Of a stretch of 64,000 bases of DNA, positions 11,560 to 23,214 are shown in pieces (position 1 is the stretch's first letter; every line of letters begins with the position of its first letter). Under the pieces are notes generated by a model. The model had not been told where the DNA came from and made no database searches. It saw only the letters and a list, made by a program, of their open reading frames with translations. The position numbers and the translations under genes are program-made. The DNA is from Odobenus rosmarus divergens (lineage: Eukaryota > Chordata > Mammalia > Carnivora > Odobenidae). Where the stretch lies: the NCBI RefSeq assembly GCF_000321225.1, contig NW_004450461.1, forward strand, positions 62,001 to 126,000, given 5' to 3'.

Positions 11560-11870
11560 CTATCTTATGTTTTTTAAATGCAGTTTTATGTTCACAGCAA
11601 AATTGAGAGGAAGGTACAGGTTTCCCATATTCATAGCCGCACTATTTGTTATGATTGATGAACCTATGTTGAAATATCATTATCTCCCCAAATCCATAGT
11701 TTATATTAAGGTTTGCTTTCAGTGTTGTACATACTATGAGTTTGGTCAAATTTACAATGATATTTATCACCATTATAGTATCATACAGAATAGTTTTACT
11801 GCCATAAAAATTCCCTGTGCTCTATCATCATTCTTTTCAACATTGGTGATTGTCACTTCTCTTGGAAATT
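11560..11870 (-). mobile_element. Old L1 3' UTR fragment
   Basis: The plus strand reads 'agttttatgttcacagcaaaattgag', 'tttcccatattcatagcc', 'ttgttatgattgatgaacc', 'catagtttatattaagg' and 'accattatagtatcatacag'. This series is characteristic of an old L1M-type 3' region in minus orientation. The same family recurs at 43135-43380. The 116-codon plus-strand frame over it has no coding meaning. Confidence 0.65.
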
Positions 11871-11924
11871 TTGGTACAAAAATGAAGACTTCAGCCTTCT
11901 GTGTCATCACTGAGTAGTCTTGGA

Positions 11925-12635
11925 GAGTCTCAACATATCTTCTCTGATGCAACATTACTTAAGCATTATCTACTGATTTTGATGATTATAGTATATTTTA
12001 TTGATAAATTAATATTATCCTTTTCAAAATGTAATATGTCAATTATACCTATAAAATTTTGGGAAATATAGAATCATAAAGAATATTACCCATAATCTCT
12101 AATACAGAAAGAACTACTGCTAATATATTGGTATCATGTATTGTCTTCTCCAGACTGAATGTTCTTCATAAACACTATTTTTGTTAAGTGAATAATAATT
12201 CACTATTAAAATATTCATTTCCTGTTTCTAGCTTTATGGTAATGACTACCTTTAGATATACATCTTCCACACGTTCTTGCTTTTTTTTTTTAAAAAAACT
12301 TAGAGCTAATTCCTACAAATGGAATTTCTAAATCATAGGTTTAAACCAGTTTTAAGTTTCTGGATGGATAAATTTGTATTCTGTAGTATTTTTGAATTTA
12401 AGATAATGCCTTGATGGAAGGGGAGAAAGTCATTTATAATAAATGACTCTGGGCACTATTTTATTTTTTATTTTTTTTTGCCTCACAGTTTAATGTGAAG
12501 GCACAAAGTTATCTCAGCTTCTCTGACAGACTTGAATATCTAAAACTGATTCATTGGTGAGATATACTCTGTTTTCTTCAGAGAAATATTTTCAAATTTT
12601 AGTTAGTGTATAAGATATGTATAAATAAAATAGGT
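11925..12635. other. A+T-rich sequence, no feature recognised
   Basis: Poly-T and poly-A runs near 12280 and 12470, otherwise nothing assignable. Confidence 0.45.
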
Positions 12636-12681
12636 TTAAAATAAAATAAAATAAAATAAAATAAAATAAAATAAAATAAAA
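12636..12681. repeat. (TAAAA)n pentanucleotide microsatellite
   Basis: Nearly perfect tandem AAAAT units, about nine copies. It may be the expanded A-tail of a lost retroposon. Confidence 0.9.
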
Positions 12682-12961
12682 AAGAGCAAGGAAATGGTCT
12701 ACTGCACTTCTTAATGGATTCAACAAAGGCTCTGATGTTTTCTCCATGACCTATACCTGTTTATAATTTTATTCTGAACTAGTTCTCATTTGTGAATTCA
12801 GTGAGAAAGCCTTCTTTTTCCTTTGGTATGTTAGGCTACAGGCCTCTCTGCTCTTGGGGTCAGAGAATATAATTCATACTATTTAAGTCATTTGAAAATT
12901 CTAGAACTTGTCTTATAGCCCAAAATTTGGTATTTTTAATAAAATTTCTCTGTGCAAAAAA
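12682..12961. other. Unassigned sequence
   Basis: No recognisable feature between the microsatellite and the L1 fragment. Confidence 0.4.
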
Positions 12962-13207
12962 ATGAATATTGTCCATCAACAGATGAATGGATAAAAAAGA
13001 TGTGGTGTATATGTACAATGGAATATTATGCAGCCATCAAAAATGAAATCTTGCCATTTGCAATGACGTGGATGGAACTAGAGGGTATAATGTTAAGCAA
13101 AGTAAGTCAATCAGAGAAAGGTATTTTATGATATCACTGATATGAGGAATTTGAGAAACAAGACAGAGGACCATAGGGGAAGAGAGGGAAAAATGAAACA
13201 AGAGAAA
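12962..13207 (+). mobile_element. L1 ORF2 end and 3' UTR fragment
   Basis: Starts 'gtccatcaacagatgaatgg' and runs through 'atggaatattatgcagcc', 'tgaaatcttgccatttgc' and 'atggaactagagggtataatg' into the carnivore L1 3' UTR. It stops abruptly in a GA-rich tract where minus-strand SINE sequence begins, with no L1 3' end or poly(A). Confidence 0.85.
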
Positions 13208-13391
13208 CCAGAGAGAGAGAGAGTGTGCATGAGTGGGGGGAGGGGCAGAGGGAAAGAAAGAGGGGGAGCAGACTCCCACTGAGCATCTAGGGGGGGCTCA
13301 TGGGGCTCAATCTTAGGACCCCACCCTGAGATCATAACCTGAGCTGAAATCAAGAATCAGATGCTTAAACAACTGACCACCCAGGCACCCC
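13208..13391 (-). mobile_element. CAN-type SINE lacking its A-tail, fused to L1
   Basis: Minus-strand SINE body from the GA/CT-rich tract to gaccacccaggcacccc. The ATTTTATTTATTT tail expected at its left side is missing, and the GA tract merges into the L1 3' UTR. A small T/G-rich insertion (tctagggggggctcatgggg) disrupts the middle. No duplication flanks it. Confidence 0.88.
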
Positions 13392-13618
13392 TCTTTGCTT
13401 CCATATTTATTTGATTATTTCTATGCATTTGTCTACAATCAACTTTTCTCCTGAAATTCTTGGGGCATTTATAAAAAAACAAAAAACAGGTCATTTCTGT
13501 TTTTCATTTTCCTGTCTCTATCTGTCTTTCATTCCAAATACATTACACTGGAAAAGAGTGATAGATAAATCAAAAAGCTCAGATATTTCTTGTCCTAATA
13601 TTAGAAAGTTCCAAAACA

Positions 13619-13800
13619 GGGTGCCTGGGTGGCTCAGTTGGTTAAGCGACTGCTTTTGGCTCGGGTCATGATCCTGGAGTCCCAGGATCGAGTCCTGCAT
13701 CGGGCTCCCTGCTCAGTGGGGAGTCTGCTTCTCCCTCTGACCCTCTTCCCTCCCGTGCTCTCTCTCTCAAATAAACAAATAAAATCTTTAAAAAAAAAAA
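13619..13800 (+). mobile_element. CAN-type SINE
   Basis: Full-length plus-strand copy with poly(A). Its 16-bp duplication has one mismatch: agaaagttccaaaaca at 13603-13618 and agaaagttccgaaaca at 13801-13816. It lies head-to-head with the SINE at 13208-13391. Confidence 0.95.
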
Positions 13801-13816
13801 AGAAAGTTCCGAAACA

Positions 13817-14124
13817 AATTAGGTATCAAATCAGTTATGTTAAGTAGTAGGTGAGCTCAAGGTGTTGATTGCTTTCACTTTTGAAGTCCTTATAATACTT
13901 ATTTTTCTAAATTTATATTTACTTGAATCTTTTTTGGGGGATGTACAAAATATTTTGGAATACTCTGTAATCATATTGACTATAGAAAATAAATTATTGT
14001 AGGCTATATTAATATTATATACTATAATATTATTTGAAACTTTGTGAACTAAAATAACTAAATTATATCAGTTTTAGTTACATTATGCTGTGTTGTGAGT
14101 GATGAGGGCACATGGAAGTTAGTG
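13817..14124. other. A+T-rich sequence, no feature recognised
   Basis: Nothing assignable. It includes short palindrome-like AT stretches near 14005-14035. Confidence 0.4.
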
Positions 14125-14290
14125 GAGAATTCGAACTATGGAGTTCTACAGACTTGGGTTCCAATTTTATCCTCCACCACTTACTGGCTCTTTCAAATTG
14201 AGTCTTAGCTTTCTTATGTACAAAATAGGATAAGGATTATCTATTACATCAAATAGTTGTTATATTAATGAAATAAGGTAATTGTTAACT
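14125..14290 (+). mobile_element. MIR SINE (ancient)
   Basis: 'ctacagacttgggttcc', 'caccacttactggctc', 'gagtcttagctttcttatgtacaaaa' and a following GATAA-rich segment follow the order of the MIR consensus in plus orientation, diverged as expected for this old family. Confidence 0.7.
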
Positions 14291-15164
14291 ACATAGGTTT
14301 ACCCTACCAATTATTTGACATAATATACAGGTGACATATTTAATGTAATTTAATGATAAAGATATGTTCAGTTTATAACACGCATAAATCAATTAAATTA
14401 AAAATCAGATTCATCTGTCTTTCACCAGAAAATTATATTTTTTCCTTGAAGTTTTCATAATGTCAGAAGTGTATGCTTATATAATAATATTTTCTATTTA
14501 TGGTATTTTAATATTTAGCAGAAATTCAATCAAACTTGAAGTAGGCTTATTGTACTAATTACAGCTTTTAGGAGAAAGGAGTTTAAGACCCAACACCATT
14601 TTAGTATATCGGAAGAGAGTCAATTCTAGTGGAATGTAAAATGTTTGCTAATGCCTACTGCCAAGATGATAAGACATCTAATTTTGCAAGGCTTAGTTCG
14701 CTAGGATAAATATTTGGGGTATCTGTCTTGAAGTTAAAATATTTATTTTTCTACTTTAATTTTAAAACCACATTAGATGTGTTCAATAAGTATCTGAGAG
14801 ACTTTCTTTTGGTACACAAAGGGAAATCCATCAATTAGTGTGTCTCCTTTGCAGTAAATGAAAGTGGAAGAAAATCCTAATTACTGTATATTGTACGAAA
14901 ACCTTCAAACCACAGCTGTCTCCTACCAATGATTCATTAAAAAAAATCTCTAAGTAACCAAATCTGTTCTTGCTAGTATTTTAAAACCTTAATATGCACA
15001 ACACATGCCTCTCTCTGGGGATTGGTAAACATAGTTAGAGATTACTGTATATTAAATCATCATTGGAGTCATCAGAGATATTTATGAAGTTCTTATCTGT
15101 GAATGGTGAAATTTCCATGATACCACATAAACAGAAGGTCACTTGACTGAATGATAGCTCTATT
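14291..15164. other. Unassigned sequence
   Basis: No feature recognised. Confidence 0.4.
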
Positions 15165-15372
15165 CCAGGTGATTATAATCCTTTATTTGCATTACCTCAT
15201 TTTTTCTTCATAAAAACATTTTAAGACAGGTGTCCTTAATGCCACCATTTACAGATGATGGAATTGAGGAAGAAATAAGTTAACTTGCCCCAAATCCCAG
15301 AGTTTTACCATAGCTACAGACAATTCCAACCAGCTATTTTGACTCCACAGACCCAAGTGCTTGACCATTTAC
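15165..15372 (-). mobile_element. MIR SINE (ancient)
   Basis: The plus strand reads 'tttgcattacctcattttt', 'ccatttacagatgatgga', 'gaggaag...taacttgccc' and 'gacccaagtgcttgacca', which is the MIR consensus in reverse orientation. Confidence 0.75.
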
Positions 15373-17109
15373 CTTATTAATAATAAATAATTATTATAAA
15401 CTTTCTTAATTATTTTTTAACTTAGAAAGAAAGAAAATATGATTAAAAATAATTTAAATATTATACATGTTTTCTCACCAAGCCTAAGGCAAGATAGTGT
15501 GATACTTAAAAGAGGGCTCAATTATCAACTTCATAGGGAAAGGTCTCTGAATAAAGTGATATGAGAGGAAGGAAGGGACTGAAGAGTTGATCTAATATAC
15601 GTGGACTGTAGGACTGGTACAACTTCTTCTTGTAGAGATAGCAGGTGTGAAAGAATGATAGGGTACTTGCAACTCAGCAATTTGGCCTTATGATCTTTAA
15701 AACCTTGATAGGAATTGCAGAAATCAGGGGGGAAAAGATGTTACAAAGCTAGAAAGTAGAGGTCATAACTCAATACCCAAGGAACCATGAAGTAAAGAAA
15801 TAAACCATTGTGTAAGAAATGATGGAGTCATATATAAAGTGGGACTTTAAAGAAGAAAATTGTTGTGTAATTATTTCAAAAGCCATGTGCATACAGCAAA
15901 ATTGAAATTCTGCAAACAACATATTTTTGGAGAAATGTTTTTTCTACAATGTTTTCTATAATGTTGACAAAAAATTTACAGTGTTTCATGTATCTTGATT
16001 ATTCTTGGTGAATGTGTGTATGTATACAGTCGTTGCAACAAAGAACACTGGATAATCTTTATCTGATGCTGGAAGAAGAATCACTAAATGGAATTGAATT
16101 GCTCTTGGTAAAGCTTAATTGTGTCTCCGATAGTGTTCTTGTTAGACTTGTTGAAAATTGAACAACCGAGACGTGGATGGGAATAAATGGCTACTCTTAC
16201 AAGAGTACAGTCCAGGAAGTAGATATGAAAACAGCCATGTTTAAAACAGGGCAACATATAAGTGAACCCAAGGGAAGGATCAATGAAAAGCCATATTCTA
16301 TACCCAGAATTTTTTGGTTTTGTTTCTTTAGTTTCATTAGTTTTTATTAGTTTTGAATGATTTGTAAAATCTAGAGAGAAGTTTTATCCATGCTGTGGAT
16401 TTTCTTGTTGTTCATTTTGAGTTAGAAAATTAGGGTAAACAGTACCCCCCCCAAATCTAGTATTATACATTGGTAGTAATCTGTGTTGAGGACAGAAATC
16501 TGTAGTATGGTGCTAAGTATCAGTGATACCTGAGTCATTATCCAAGACTGATCAAGAGCAAAGGCAAGGGAATCTATGAGGAGAGATTGTGTCATCCTGT
16601 GTTTTAGGGGCATGCTATATTTCCTGGTGATAGGGGCTTATCGATTAAGGTAGATTTATTATCTGTAATATATAAGCTGCTGCACCATGGAGGGAATTTA
16701 TATAATATAAATATATATCATATACAATCTACAGTTCAGGGGGTAACATAAAGCTATGATTTTTAGATGCTTGCTTAGAGGAATGCAAAAATCTTAATCA
16801 TAACAATTCTCAGAAAATGTAATACAAATCTTGCAGATTTCAGACAGAAAGTGGACAGAGCACTAAGTTTCTATGATAATAAATATATGAAAAAGTAGTA
16901 ACTTTATCCTTGTTAACATATTTCCGAGACAAATGTAACAACAAACCTAATTTTTGGTAGGAAGAAGTCAAATTTAAGTAATCTATTATTCCTGTAACCT
17001 GTTAGTTGACAGTTTGTGATAAATAGTTGATAAAAGGTTTGAGTGAATGTGAGGAAAAAACTAAAATGATCCTCAGGCCATTCTAACAGGGATTAGGTCT
17101 ATTATTAAG
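15373..17109. other. Unassigned A+T-rich sequence
   Basis: No repeat, RNA gene or exon identified. A run of eight C's occurs at about 16445. A minus-strand 63-codon frame (16422-16613) has no recognised motif. Confidence 0.45.
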
Positions 17110-17279
17110 TAATTCATTGAAAACGTATTTACTGATTCATGTACTAGACCACATGGATTTGGTTCTAGGGACACTAAGAATAAACAAATTTGATGACAAA
17201 TACCCATGCAAAAATCAATAAGAAAATTTTTTCATAGGAACAAAAAGAAAGCTAATATTAGGATATTAAAAATAAGTAT

Positions 17280-17535
17280 CATGAAGATGTAATTCACAGC
17301 ATGGTGACTATAGTTACTAATACAATATTGCATATTTGAAAGATGCTAAGAGAGTAGATCTCAAAAGTCCTTATCATAAGAAAAAAAACTGTAGCTGTGT
17401 ATGGGGATGGATGTTAACTAGATTAACTGTGGCGATCATTCCATAATATATATACACAAACATCGAATCATTATGTTGTACACCTGAAACTAATACAATG
17501 TTATATGTCAATTTTACCTCAATATTAAGAAAAAA
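17280..17535 (+). mobile_element. Old L1 3' UTR end
   Basis: 'cagcatggtgactatagtta', 'gatcattccataatatat', 'ttatgttgtacacctgaaac' and 'tatgtcaattttacctcaat' are the classic terminal block of L1MA/L1MB-type elements, here in plus orientation. The 3' end is near 17535. Confidence 0.8.
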
Positions 17536-17794
17536 GCAAGGCAAATTTGAGAAACTGTCACAGCCAAGAGAAGCCTAAAGGGGGGGGGAAGATATGTGGT
17601 GTTATGGGGGTATAAAGATAGCCAGTTAAAATGGTGACAGGGAATTATTCTCAAGGAAATCATACCTCAGGTAAATTTTGAAGATCAAAGAGAAGTTAAC
17701 TAGCTATAAATCTAGGCTTAAAGGAGTGAGATGACAGAAGACAGTGAAGGCAGACAGAATAGCTCATGAATATACTGAAAAATGAGAGAGAATA
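17536..17794. other. Unassigned sequence, possibly an ancient repeat
   Basis: The stretch 'ttctcaaggaaatcatacctc' to 'gacagtgaaggcagacag' resembles the phraseology of the old repeat at 3280-3865 and may be another remnant interrupted by the L1. It also holds an eleven-base G run at about 17580. Weak. Confidence 0.3.
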
Positions 17795-17843
17795 TTATCA
17801 AGAACTGAGAGGAGTGTGAGATTTTACCCTACCTGCAAGGCAA
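17795..17843 (+). repeat. 49-bp duplicated segment, copy 1
   Basis: Matches 19507-19555 at 48 of 49 positions in the same orientation, about 1.7 kb away. It starts ttatcaagaactgagagg and ends acctgcaaggcaa. The flanks of the two copies are unrelated. Confidence 0.9.
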
Positions 17844-18830
17844 CAAGTGAGCCCTCCATGGTTTTCTGGATGTTGATATAGGATATGAGACCACAGAGTC
17901 AGAGACAAAAATCTATTTCTCATTGCCAGCATTATCAGTAACCAGGGTATCAACATTTTTGCACTGGATCTCCAAGCCCCAATTCCCACAAGATGAAGTA
18001 AAGAGAATCTGATGATACCTGTAAACACAGTGGGTTTCATTACAGGAAAGAAACACTGACTTGAGAGAACAAGAACCTATTTTAATGAATCATGCCTATC
18101 CTTTGCTCCATAGGGAGATACTATCTCTATCTTCCATTACTATAGGCAAACCTTCCCTTTGATCCTGAGGGGCATATTAACTCTGCCTTCAGTGGGGTTC
18201 AATTTTTTCTCCTGGTCGAGTATCCTTGTACACTGATGGTTCAAGTGTCCAAATAGGGATTTTTCCATTCTTTTCTGTCGGGGCCCTATAGTTTTCTTTC
18301 TTTAAGATTTATTTATTTATTTGAGAGAGAGAGAGTGCGAGAGCACAAGTTGGGGAAGGGGTAGAGGGAGAAGAGAGAGAGAATCTCAAGCACACTCCCC
18401 TCTGAGTGGGGAGCCCTACAAGGCACTCAATCCCATGACCATGAGATCATGACCTGAGCCCAAATCAAGAATTGGCTACTTAACTGAGCCACCCAGGTGC
18501 CCCTGGACCCTATAGTTTTCAGTGATAGTGGACAATTTTAATTATTTCTGGGCTTTAAAATTAGGCAATTTGCAGGAAGTATTAATTCAGCTCCAATACA
18601 CCCATACAGTGTGGGTATAGAATTTTTATTGCCCCTGGGTGATTTCTCCCTAATAAAGAGATGAGGCAGATGATACATAATCTTGTGATATTGCAGGAAA
18701 TACAAACAGAGTTTTCCTACTTCCCTTTTCATAGATGAAGCCTTTTTAGAATAAACAATCTTTATACAAGAGTCTCGGTTCCAACTGCCTCCATTCTGAG
18801 CACTCAGCAACCTGTTTCATATTTACATGT
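17814..18830 (+). mobile_element. Probable degenerate LTR-like sequence, SINE-interrupted
   Basis: A mixed-composition block begins TGTGAGATTTTACC and, after removal of the SINE at 18297-18504, reaches a possible poly(A) signal at 18749-18756 (gaataaac) followed by a short U5-like tail. This suggests an LTR of about 800 bp in plus orientation. No terminal CA with a matching duplication could be fixed and the family was not recognised, so the call is tentative. Confidence 0.35.
18297..18504 (-). mobile_element. CAN-type SINE
   Basis: Minus-strand copy with a 16-bp duplication having one mismatch: gggccctatagttttc at 18281-18296 and ggaccctatagttttc at 18505-18520. It carries an extra GAGA expansion in the CT tract and lost a few bases near its head (ggctacttaactgagcc). 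Confidence 0.95.
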
Positions 18831-19179
18831 GTATGTTACATATTCAGCCCCTAACTTTTAGAACCCGTATCAGGATCTAGACCTTCAACTGTTTGTTTCA
18901 GCATGAAATTATACTTACAGTCTGACATCATTTTTTCCTTTTACTTCTGGTAATTAGAGCAATTAATCTCATTCTTTCAAACCCAGATATATTTGCGGTG
19001 GTGGTATTGGTATGGTTTATTTTATATGTTCATTTCCTAGATGATTTCATTCAATTTTATGAGTTCAAATGCTATGTATGTGCTGCTAAGTTCCTAATCT
19101 GCATACCTCATCCAAATGTAGCCCCTGAATTCTATTTGTATATCTAGATGCTATCTTGAAACAACTAAGAGATTTGCCT
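18831..19179. other. Unassigned sequence
   Basis: Nothing recognisable. Confidence 0.4.
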
Positions 19180-20195
19180 AAGAGATTTCTCAAAATTATC
19201 TAGAACTCAACTGTCTTAAATCAGATTTCTGCTCCTAGATGAAATTTTGTACTCTTGTTTTTTCCCATATTAGTATACAATGCTCCAATTCTTCAATTGC
19301 TTAGGCAGAAGACTTCGGAGGCATACTTGACTCCCCCTTTTCTCTCACATTCATATTAAACTGCCCAAAAATATTTGTTGACAATTCCTCCTAAACATAT
19401 CTAGAACCCAAAGACTTCTCAACACATCTGACACTGGTCCAAAGTCCAAGAATTTTTATTGTAATAGTTTACAAATTTTTCTTCCTACTTTCACTTTATC
19501 CTTCTGTTATCAAGAACTGAGAGGAGTGTGAGATTTTACCTTACCTGCAAGGCAAGGTAATCCAACAGGGATTTGACATGGTGGTCTCTGGGGCCCTTTT
19601 AAAATCCAAATCATATAATGTTACTCCTTTTCTTCAAATCTCTAATAGCTTCCCAGTTCCCTCAGAGTGAACTCAAACATACATCTCAGGATTTACAAGG
19701 TGCTAAATGGTCTATTTCATAACCCTATCTTTCTGAACATTTCACTTACAATTGTTCACATTTACAGGCCTCTTCACAGTTCCTTGAAGGTTGTAAGGTT
19801 GAATTGTGACATAGGGATTTAGATAGGCAAAAAATGGTCAATTTTTGGCCATTTTATATGACTTAATTTAATAAGAAAACTGTCACCCTAGGGTATTTGT
19901 ACTCGACATTGTCTTTTTTTCCTCAAATATCATGTGAATCCCTCATTCTCTTCTTTCAAGCCTAGCTTAAATGTCATTTTAAAAGACATGCCTTCACTGA
20001 TCTCCTTTTAACAGAGTAGTACTGCCCATTTTTCTTTATTCTTACTCTGCTTTATTTTTCCTCATCTAGACATATCACCTCCTAACACTATATATTTATT
20101 AGTTTATTCAGTCTTCTTCCTCTAAAATATAAGCTTCTTGAGGGAAATATCTATTTACCACATCAACTGTAATGTCTATAAAAGTGTTTACCTTG
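19180..20195 (+). mobile_element. L2 LINE fragment (ancient)
   Basis: 'acttgactcccccttttctctca', 'caaatctctaatagcttcccag', 'agcttaaatgtcatttt...ccttcactga' and 'aatataagcttcttgagggaaa' run in L2 3'-half order. It is interrupted at 19507-19555 by the 49-bp duplicated segment. Confidence 0.7.
19507..19555 (+). repeat. 49-bp duplicated segment, copy 2 (inside L2)
   Basis: Near-identical to 17795-17843, with a single C/T difference. It interrupts the L2 sequence, which resumes after it with 'cttttaaaatccaaatcat'. It is therefore likely the inserted copy. Confidence 0.85.
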
Positions 20196-20420
20196 GTGAC
20201 ATCAGCAAGATGGCCTTATAAGACATTCCTCATTGTATTCGCCCCACAACAACAACAATTTGGCATCTATCTTTGGAAAAAAGTGCCTTTGTAGGAGGTG
20301 TGGTATCTGGCACCATATGCCAAGGGACCAGGGGAGGATTCTCAGCCACCTGTGTGAGATTAGGTACAGATTGCTTAAATATGACACTAAATGTGTAATT
20401 AATAAAAAAATAAATTGATA
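20196..20420 (+). mobile_element. Possible L1 5' UTR fragment
   Basis: 'gtgacatcagcaagatggcc' followed by 'ccacaacaacaacaatttgg' and 'agggaccaggggaggattc' resembles the start of mammalian L1 5' UTRs. The reading is from memory of the family only and remains weak. Confidence 0.3.
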
Positions 20421-21155
20421 AATCAGACTTCATTATAATTAAAAACTGCTCTTTGAAAGACACTGTTGAAAGAATGAAAAGACAAGCCAAAGAGTGAGTG
20501 AATATATTTGCAAATAACATATCTGATAAAAATATTATACCATAGCTAATACAAGTGATTCAAAATTCAGTAATACCAATACAAATAATACACAAATTAT
20601 ATATTGATATCACTGCATGGATATAAAACCAATAAAAATAAAAGCATATGCTCAAAGACTTTTATAATTAATGTCCCTAGTAGCTTTATTTGCAATAGTG
20701 TAAAACTAGGAATAATCCAAATATTCATCAATACTATGGTATGGTCATATGGTGCAATCTTACTCATCAGTAAGAAGGTATTCATTGTTGATATATGCTA
20801 CACTATAGATGAATCTTAAAATAATTATTTTTACTGAAAGTATACAGAGAAAAAAAGACTACAAAGTACATGATTCTATTAATATTGAATTGTAGAAAAT
20901 TCAAACTTATCTGTATAGGGATAAAATAGATCAAGAGTTGTTTGGGGATAAAGGGAAGAGTGGTTGTGCCAGGAGTGGCAGAAGGAGAGGGAGAATAAAT
21001 GGGCACTAGGAAACTTTCTGGTGGTGATGGATATGTTCTTTAATCTTGATTCTGGTAATATTTTCCTAAGTATATACATATAGGAAAATTTATCACTTTG
21101 AAGTATCTTAAAATTTGCAGTTTATTGTAAGACAATTATATCTCATCAAAACTCT
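20421..21155 (+). mobile_element. Old L1 ORF2 3' end and 3' UTR
   Basis: 'acttcattataattaaaaac', 'ctttatttgcaatagtgtaaaac', 'gtatggtcatatggtgcaat' and 'ggtggtgatggatatgttc' appear in order, then 'ttatatctcatcaaaac' at the end. This is typical of L1ME/L1MC-age elements in plus orientation. No frame remains. Confidence 0.7.
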
Positions 21156-21970
21156 TTTTTAAAAAGAAAGTTAAACAAAATAAACAAAAGGAATAAGATG
21201 TAGAAGAAACTGTTACCCGATTTCTGGTAGTTAATATTGTTAAACAAGGTGCTAATGCTGCTTCTCTTGGCCACTAACCCTTAAATGGAAGCATATTTCA
21301 TTATAAGTGTTCTCTATCTGATGAAAGAAAGTAAGTATGTTTATGGGTGTGAACAAACTTCTTCCAGTCACAACTGAAAGTTTATTATGTGGGCTGTTAT
21401 GTAAATGTCAATGTCTGCAACTACAGATGTGCAACAGACCAAAAACATTTTTTACAATCTAAAATTCTCATATTAGTTTCCTATTAAAACTGAATGGCTA
21501 AGAATTACTTGGAATTTGGTAAAGGAATTACTGCAAGAAACTGAGTTAGGTATATTATTTCCAGACATTCTAATTGAAATGAATTTTAGGAAGTAAGAAC
21601 ATAAATGAATACTTAGCATGTCCAACAGGTCAATTATCTCAAACATTAAATGTCTTAGGCAATTGTCTGTGAACTGTTGCATTAGAATCACTTTCTAGTT
21701 GTAATTATTCACAATTTTGGGAGTGTGCATATTTTCTGACACTGCTTGAAAAATCTTTATAGCGTAGATATCCAAAGTAAGAGTGTGAAGGTCTTTAGAA
21801 ATGCAACTTATATTCTTGCTCATGCTGTATGCTATCATATATATGCATAGCATATAGTTTCCTTGGATACAATTTAAGACAGGTATCAGGAACTTTGATC
21901 ATGAAAGAATTTTTGTGAGGCTTATATAGATTGGATTTAATATGAGATAATACTGTTATACGGAGTAAAA
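21156..21970. other. Unassigned sequence
   Basis: No repeat or exon recognised. Confidence 0.45.
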
Positions 21971-21981
21971 TAAAATATTAA

Positions 21982-22177
21982 ACTCTTTTTTTTAAAGATT
22001 TTATTTATTTATTTATCAGAGAAAGAGAAAGAACACAAGCAGGGGCACCCGTAGGCAGAGGGAGAAGCAGGCTTCCCCCTGAGCAGGGAGCCTGATGTGG
22101 GACTCAATTCCAGGACCCTGGGATCATGACCTGAGCAAAAGGCAGATGCTTAAGCAACTGAGCCACCAAGGCATCTC
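21982..22177 (-). mobile_element. CAN-type SINE
   Basis: Minus-strand copy with an oligo-T/AAAGATTTTATTTATTT tail. Its 11-bp duplication is taaaatattaa at 21971-21981 and 22178-22188. The head is mutated (gagccaccaaggcatctc). Confidence 0.93.
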
Positions 22178-22188
22178 TAAAATATTAA

Positions 22189-23214
22189 GTACTTATTAAA
22201 AATATAAGACTGATATATAAGAAATCAAGTTTCTACTGAAAAGCAGAATGAAAAGTACTAACAGTCATGAAAATATGAAGACAGACAATGTATATTAAGG
22301 CTTGGAAGTAAACTTCTAGCTCCATTTATTAAAATGACTTACTAATTTACTGTCACTAACCCTGGGAACTTTTAAGGATAAGAGGACTATTAAATTCCTC
22401 TGATTTTTAATCTGTTAGAATTAAGCTCCTTAAATACAGAGCTTTGTTTTATCCACTTATATATTTGAAGTACTTATCATAGAGTTTGATATATAATAGA
22501 TGCTAAACAAATATCTATATAGCTTATTTATCTGTTTATATGTTTGTTATCTTGGTTTTACAAAATATTATCAATTAAAAAGATGGTTTCTTTTCACATA
22601 AATGATTGATGCAGTGACCCCAAATTCATAAAATATTTTTAAAACTGTAGTGATAAGAACATTTTATTATTTGAAATACCTACAACAATAAATCATTAGC
22701 AATAAGAAGATATTTTAAGCAAACCAAGATTTTATGTCATTTTCAAATGACAGCAATGAACTAGAAAATCATTCTACTATTGAAAAGACTATGAATCAGA
22801 TATTATAATAAATCATTTACTGAAAACTATTGGAGTTTAAATTAAATTCATTTATAATTAAGTTCAAAGGAATCTTGAACATACTGCTTGGTTTCAAAAA
22901 ATATGTTTAATATAAATTCCAGTAGTTTTAATAGCATTAACACTTCAAAAAAGTGTCACACAAAGATTTGTATACTGTGTACAAGAACTGAATGAATTTA
23001 GCCAATTTTCCTTGATTAAATCATTTAATGAAATTGGAAAGTAAGAGTTTTATTCTTCTTTTTCATAAGATTACTGATGTAAACAAATTGTAATATGGAT
23101 CAAAAGATTATTGATATTTTTGCTGTGGAATAATACCATAAAATGAAAGAACAAATAACCAAAAATCATTTAGATAAATCTCCAGTTTACAAATGAGATT
23201 TGATTGATACCTCC
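22189..23214. other. A+T-rich sequence, no feature recognised
   Basis: No assignable element. Composition is strongly A+T-rich throughout. Confidence 0.45.

Noticed and set aside
11567..11917. 116-codon plus-strand frame
   Set aside because: Its DNA matches an old L1 3' UTR in the opposite orientation. No start context or exon signals.
16422..16613. 63-codon minus-strand frame near an oligo-C run
   Set aside because: Short, no motif, and A+T-rich chance frame.
18226..18246. LYTDGSS, resembling a retroviral RNase H motif
   Set aside because: Only seven codons match and the frame around them shows no other pol motif before a stop. It is most likely chance within a decayed repeat.
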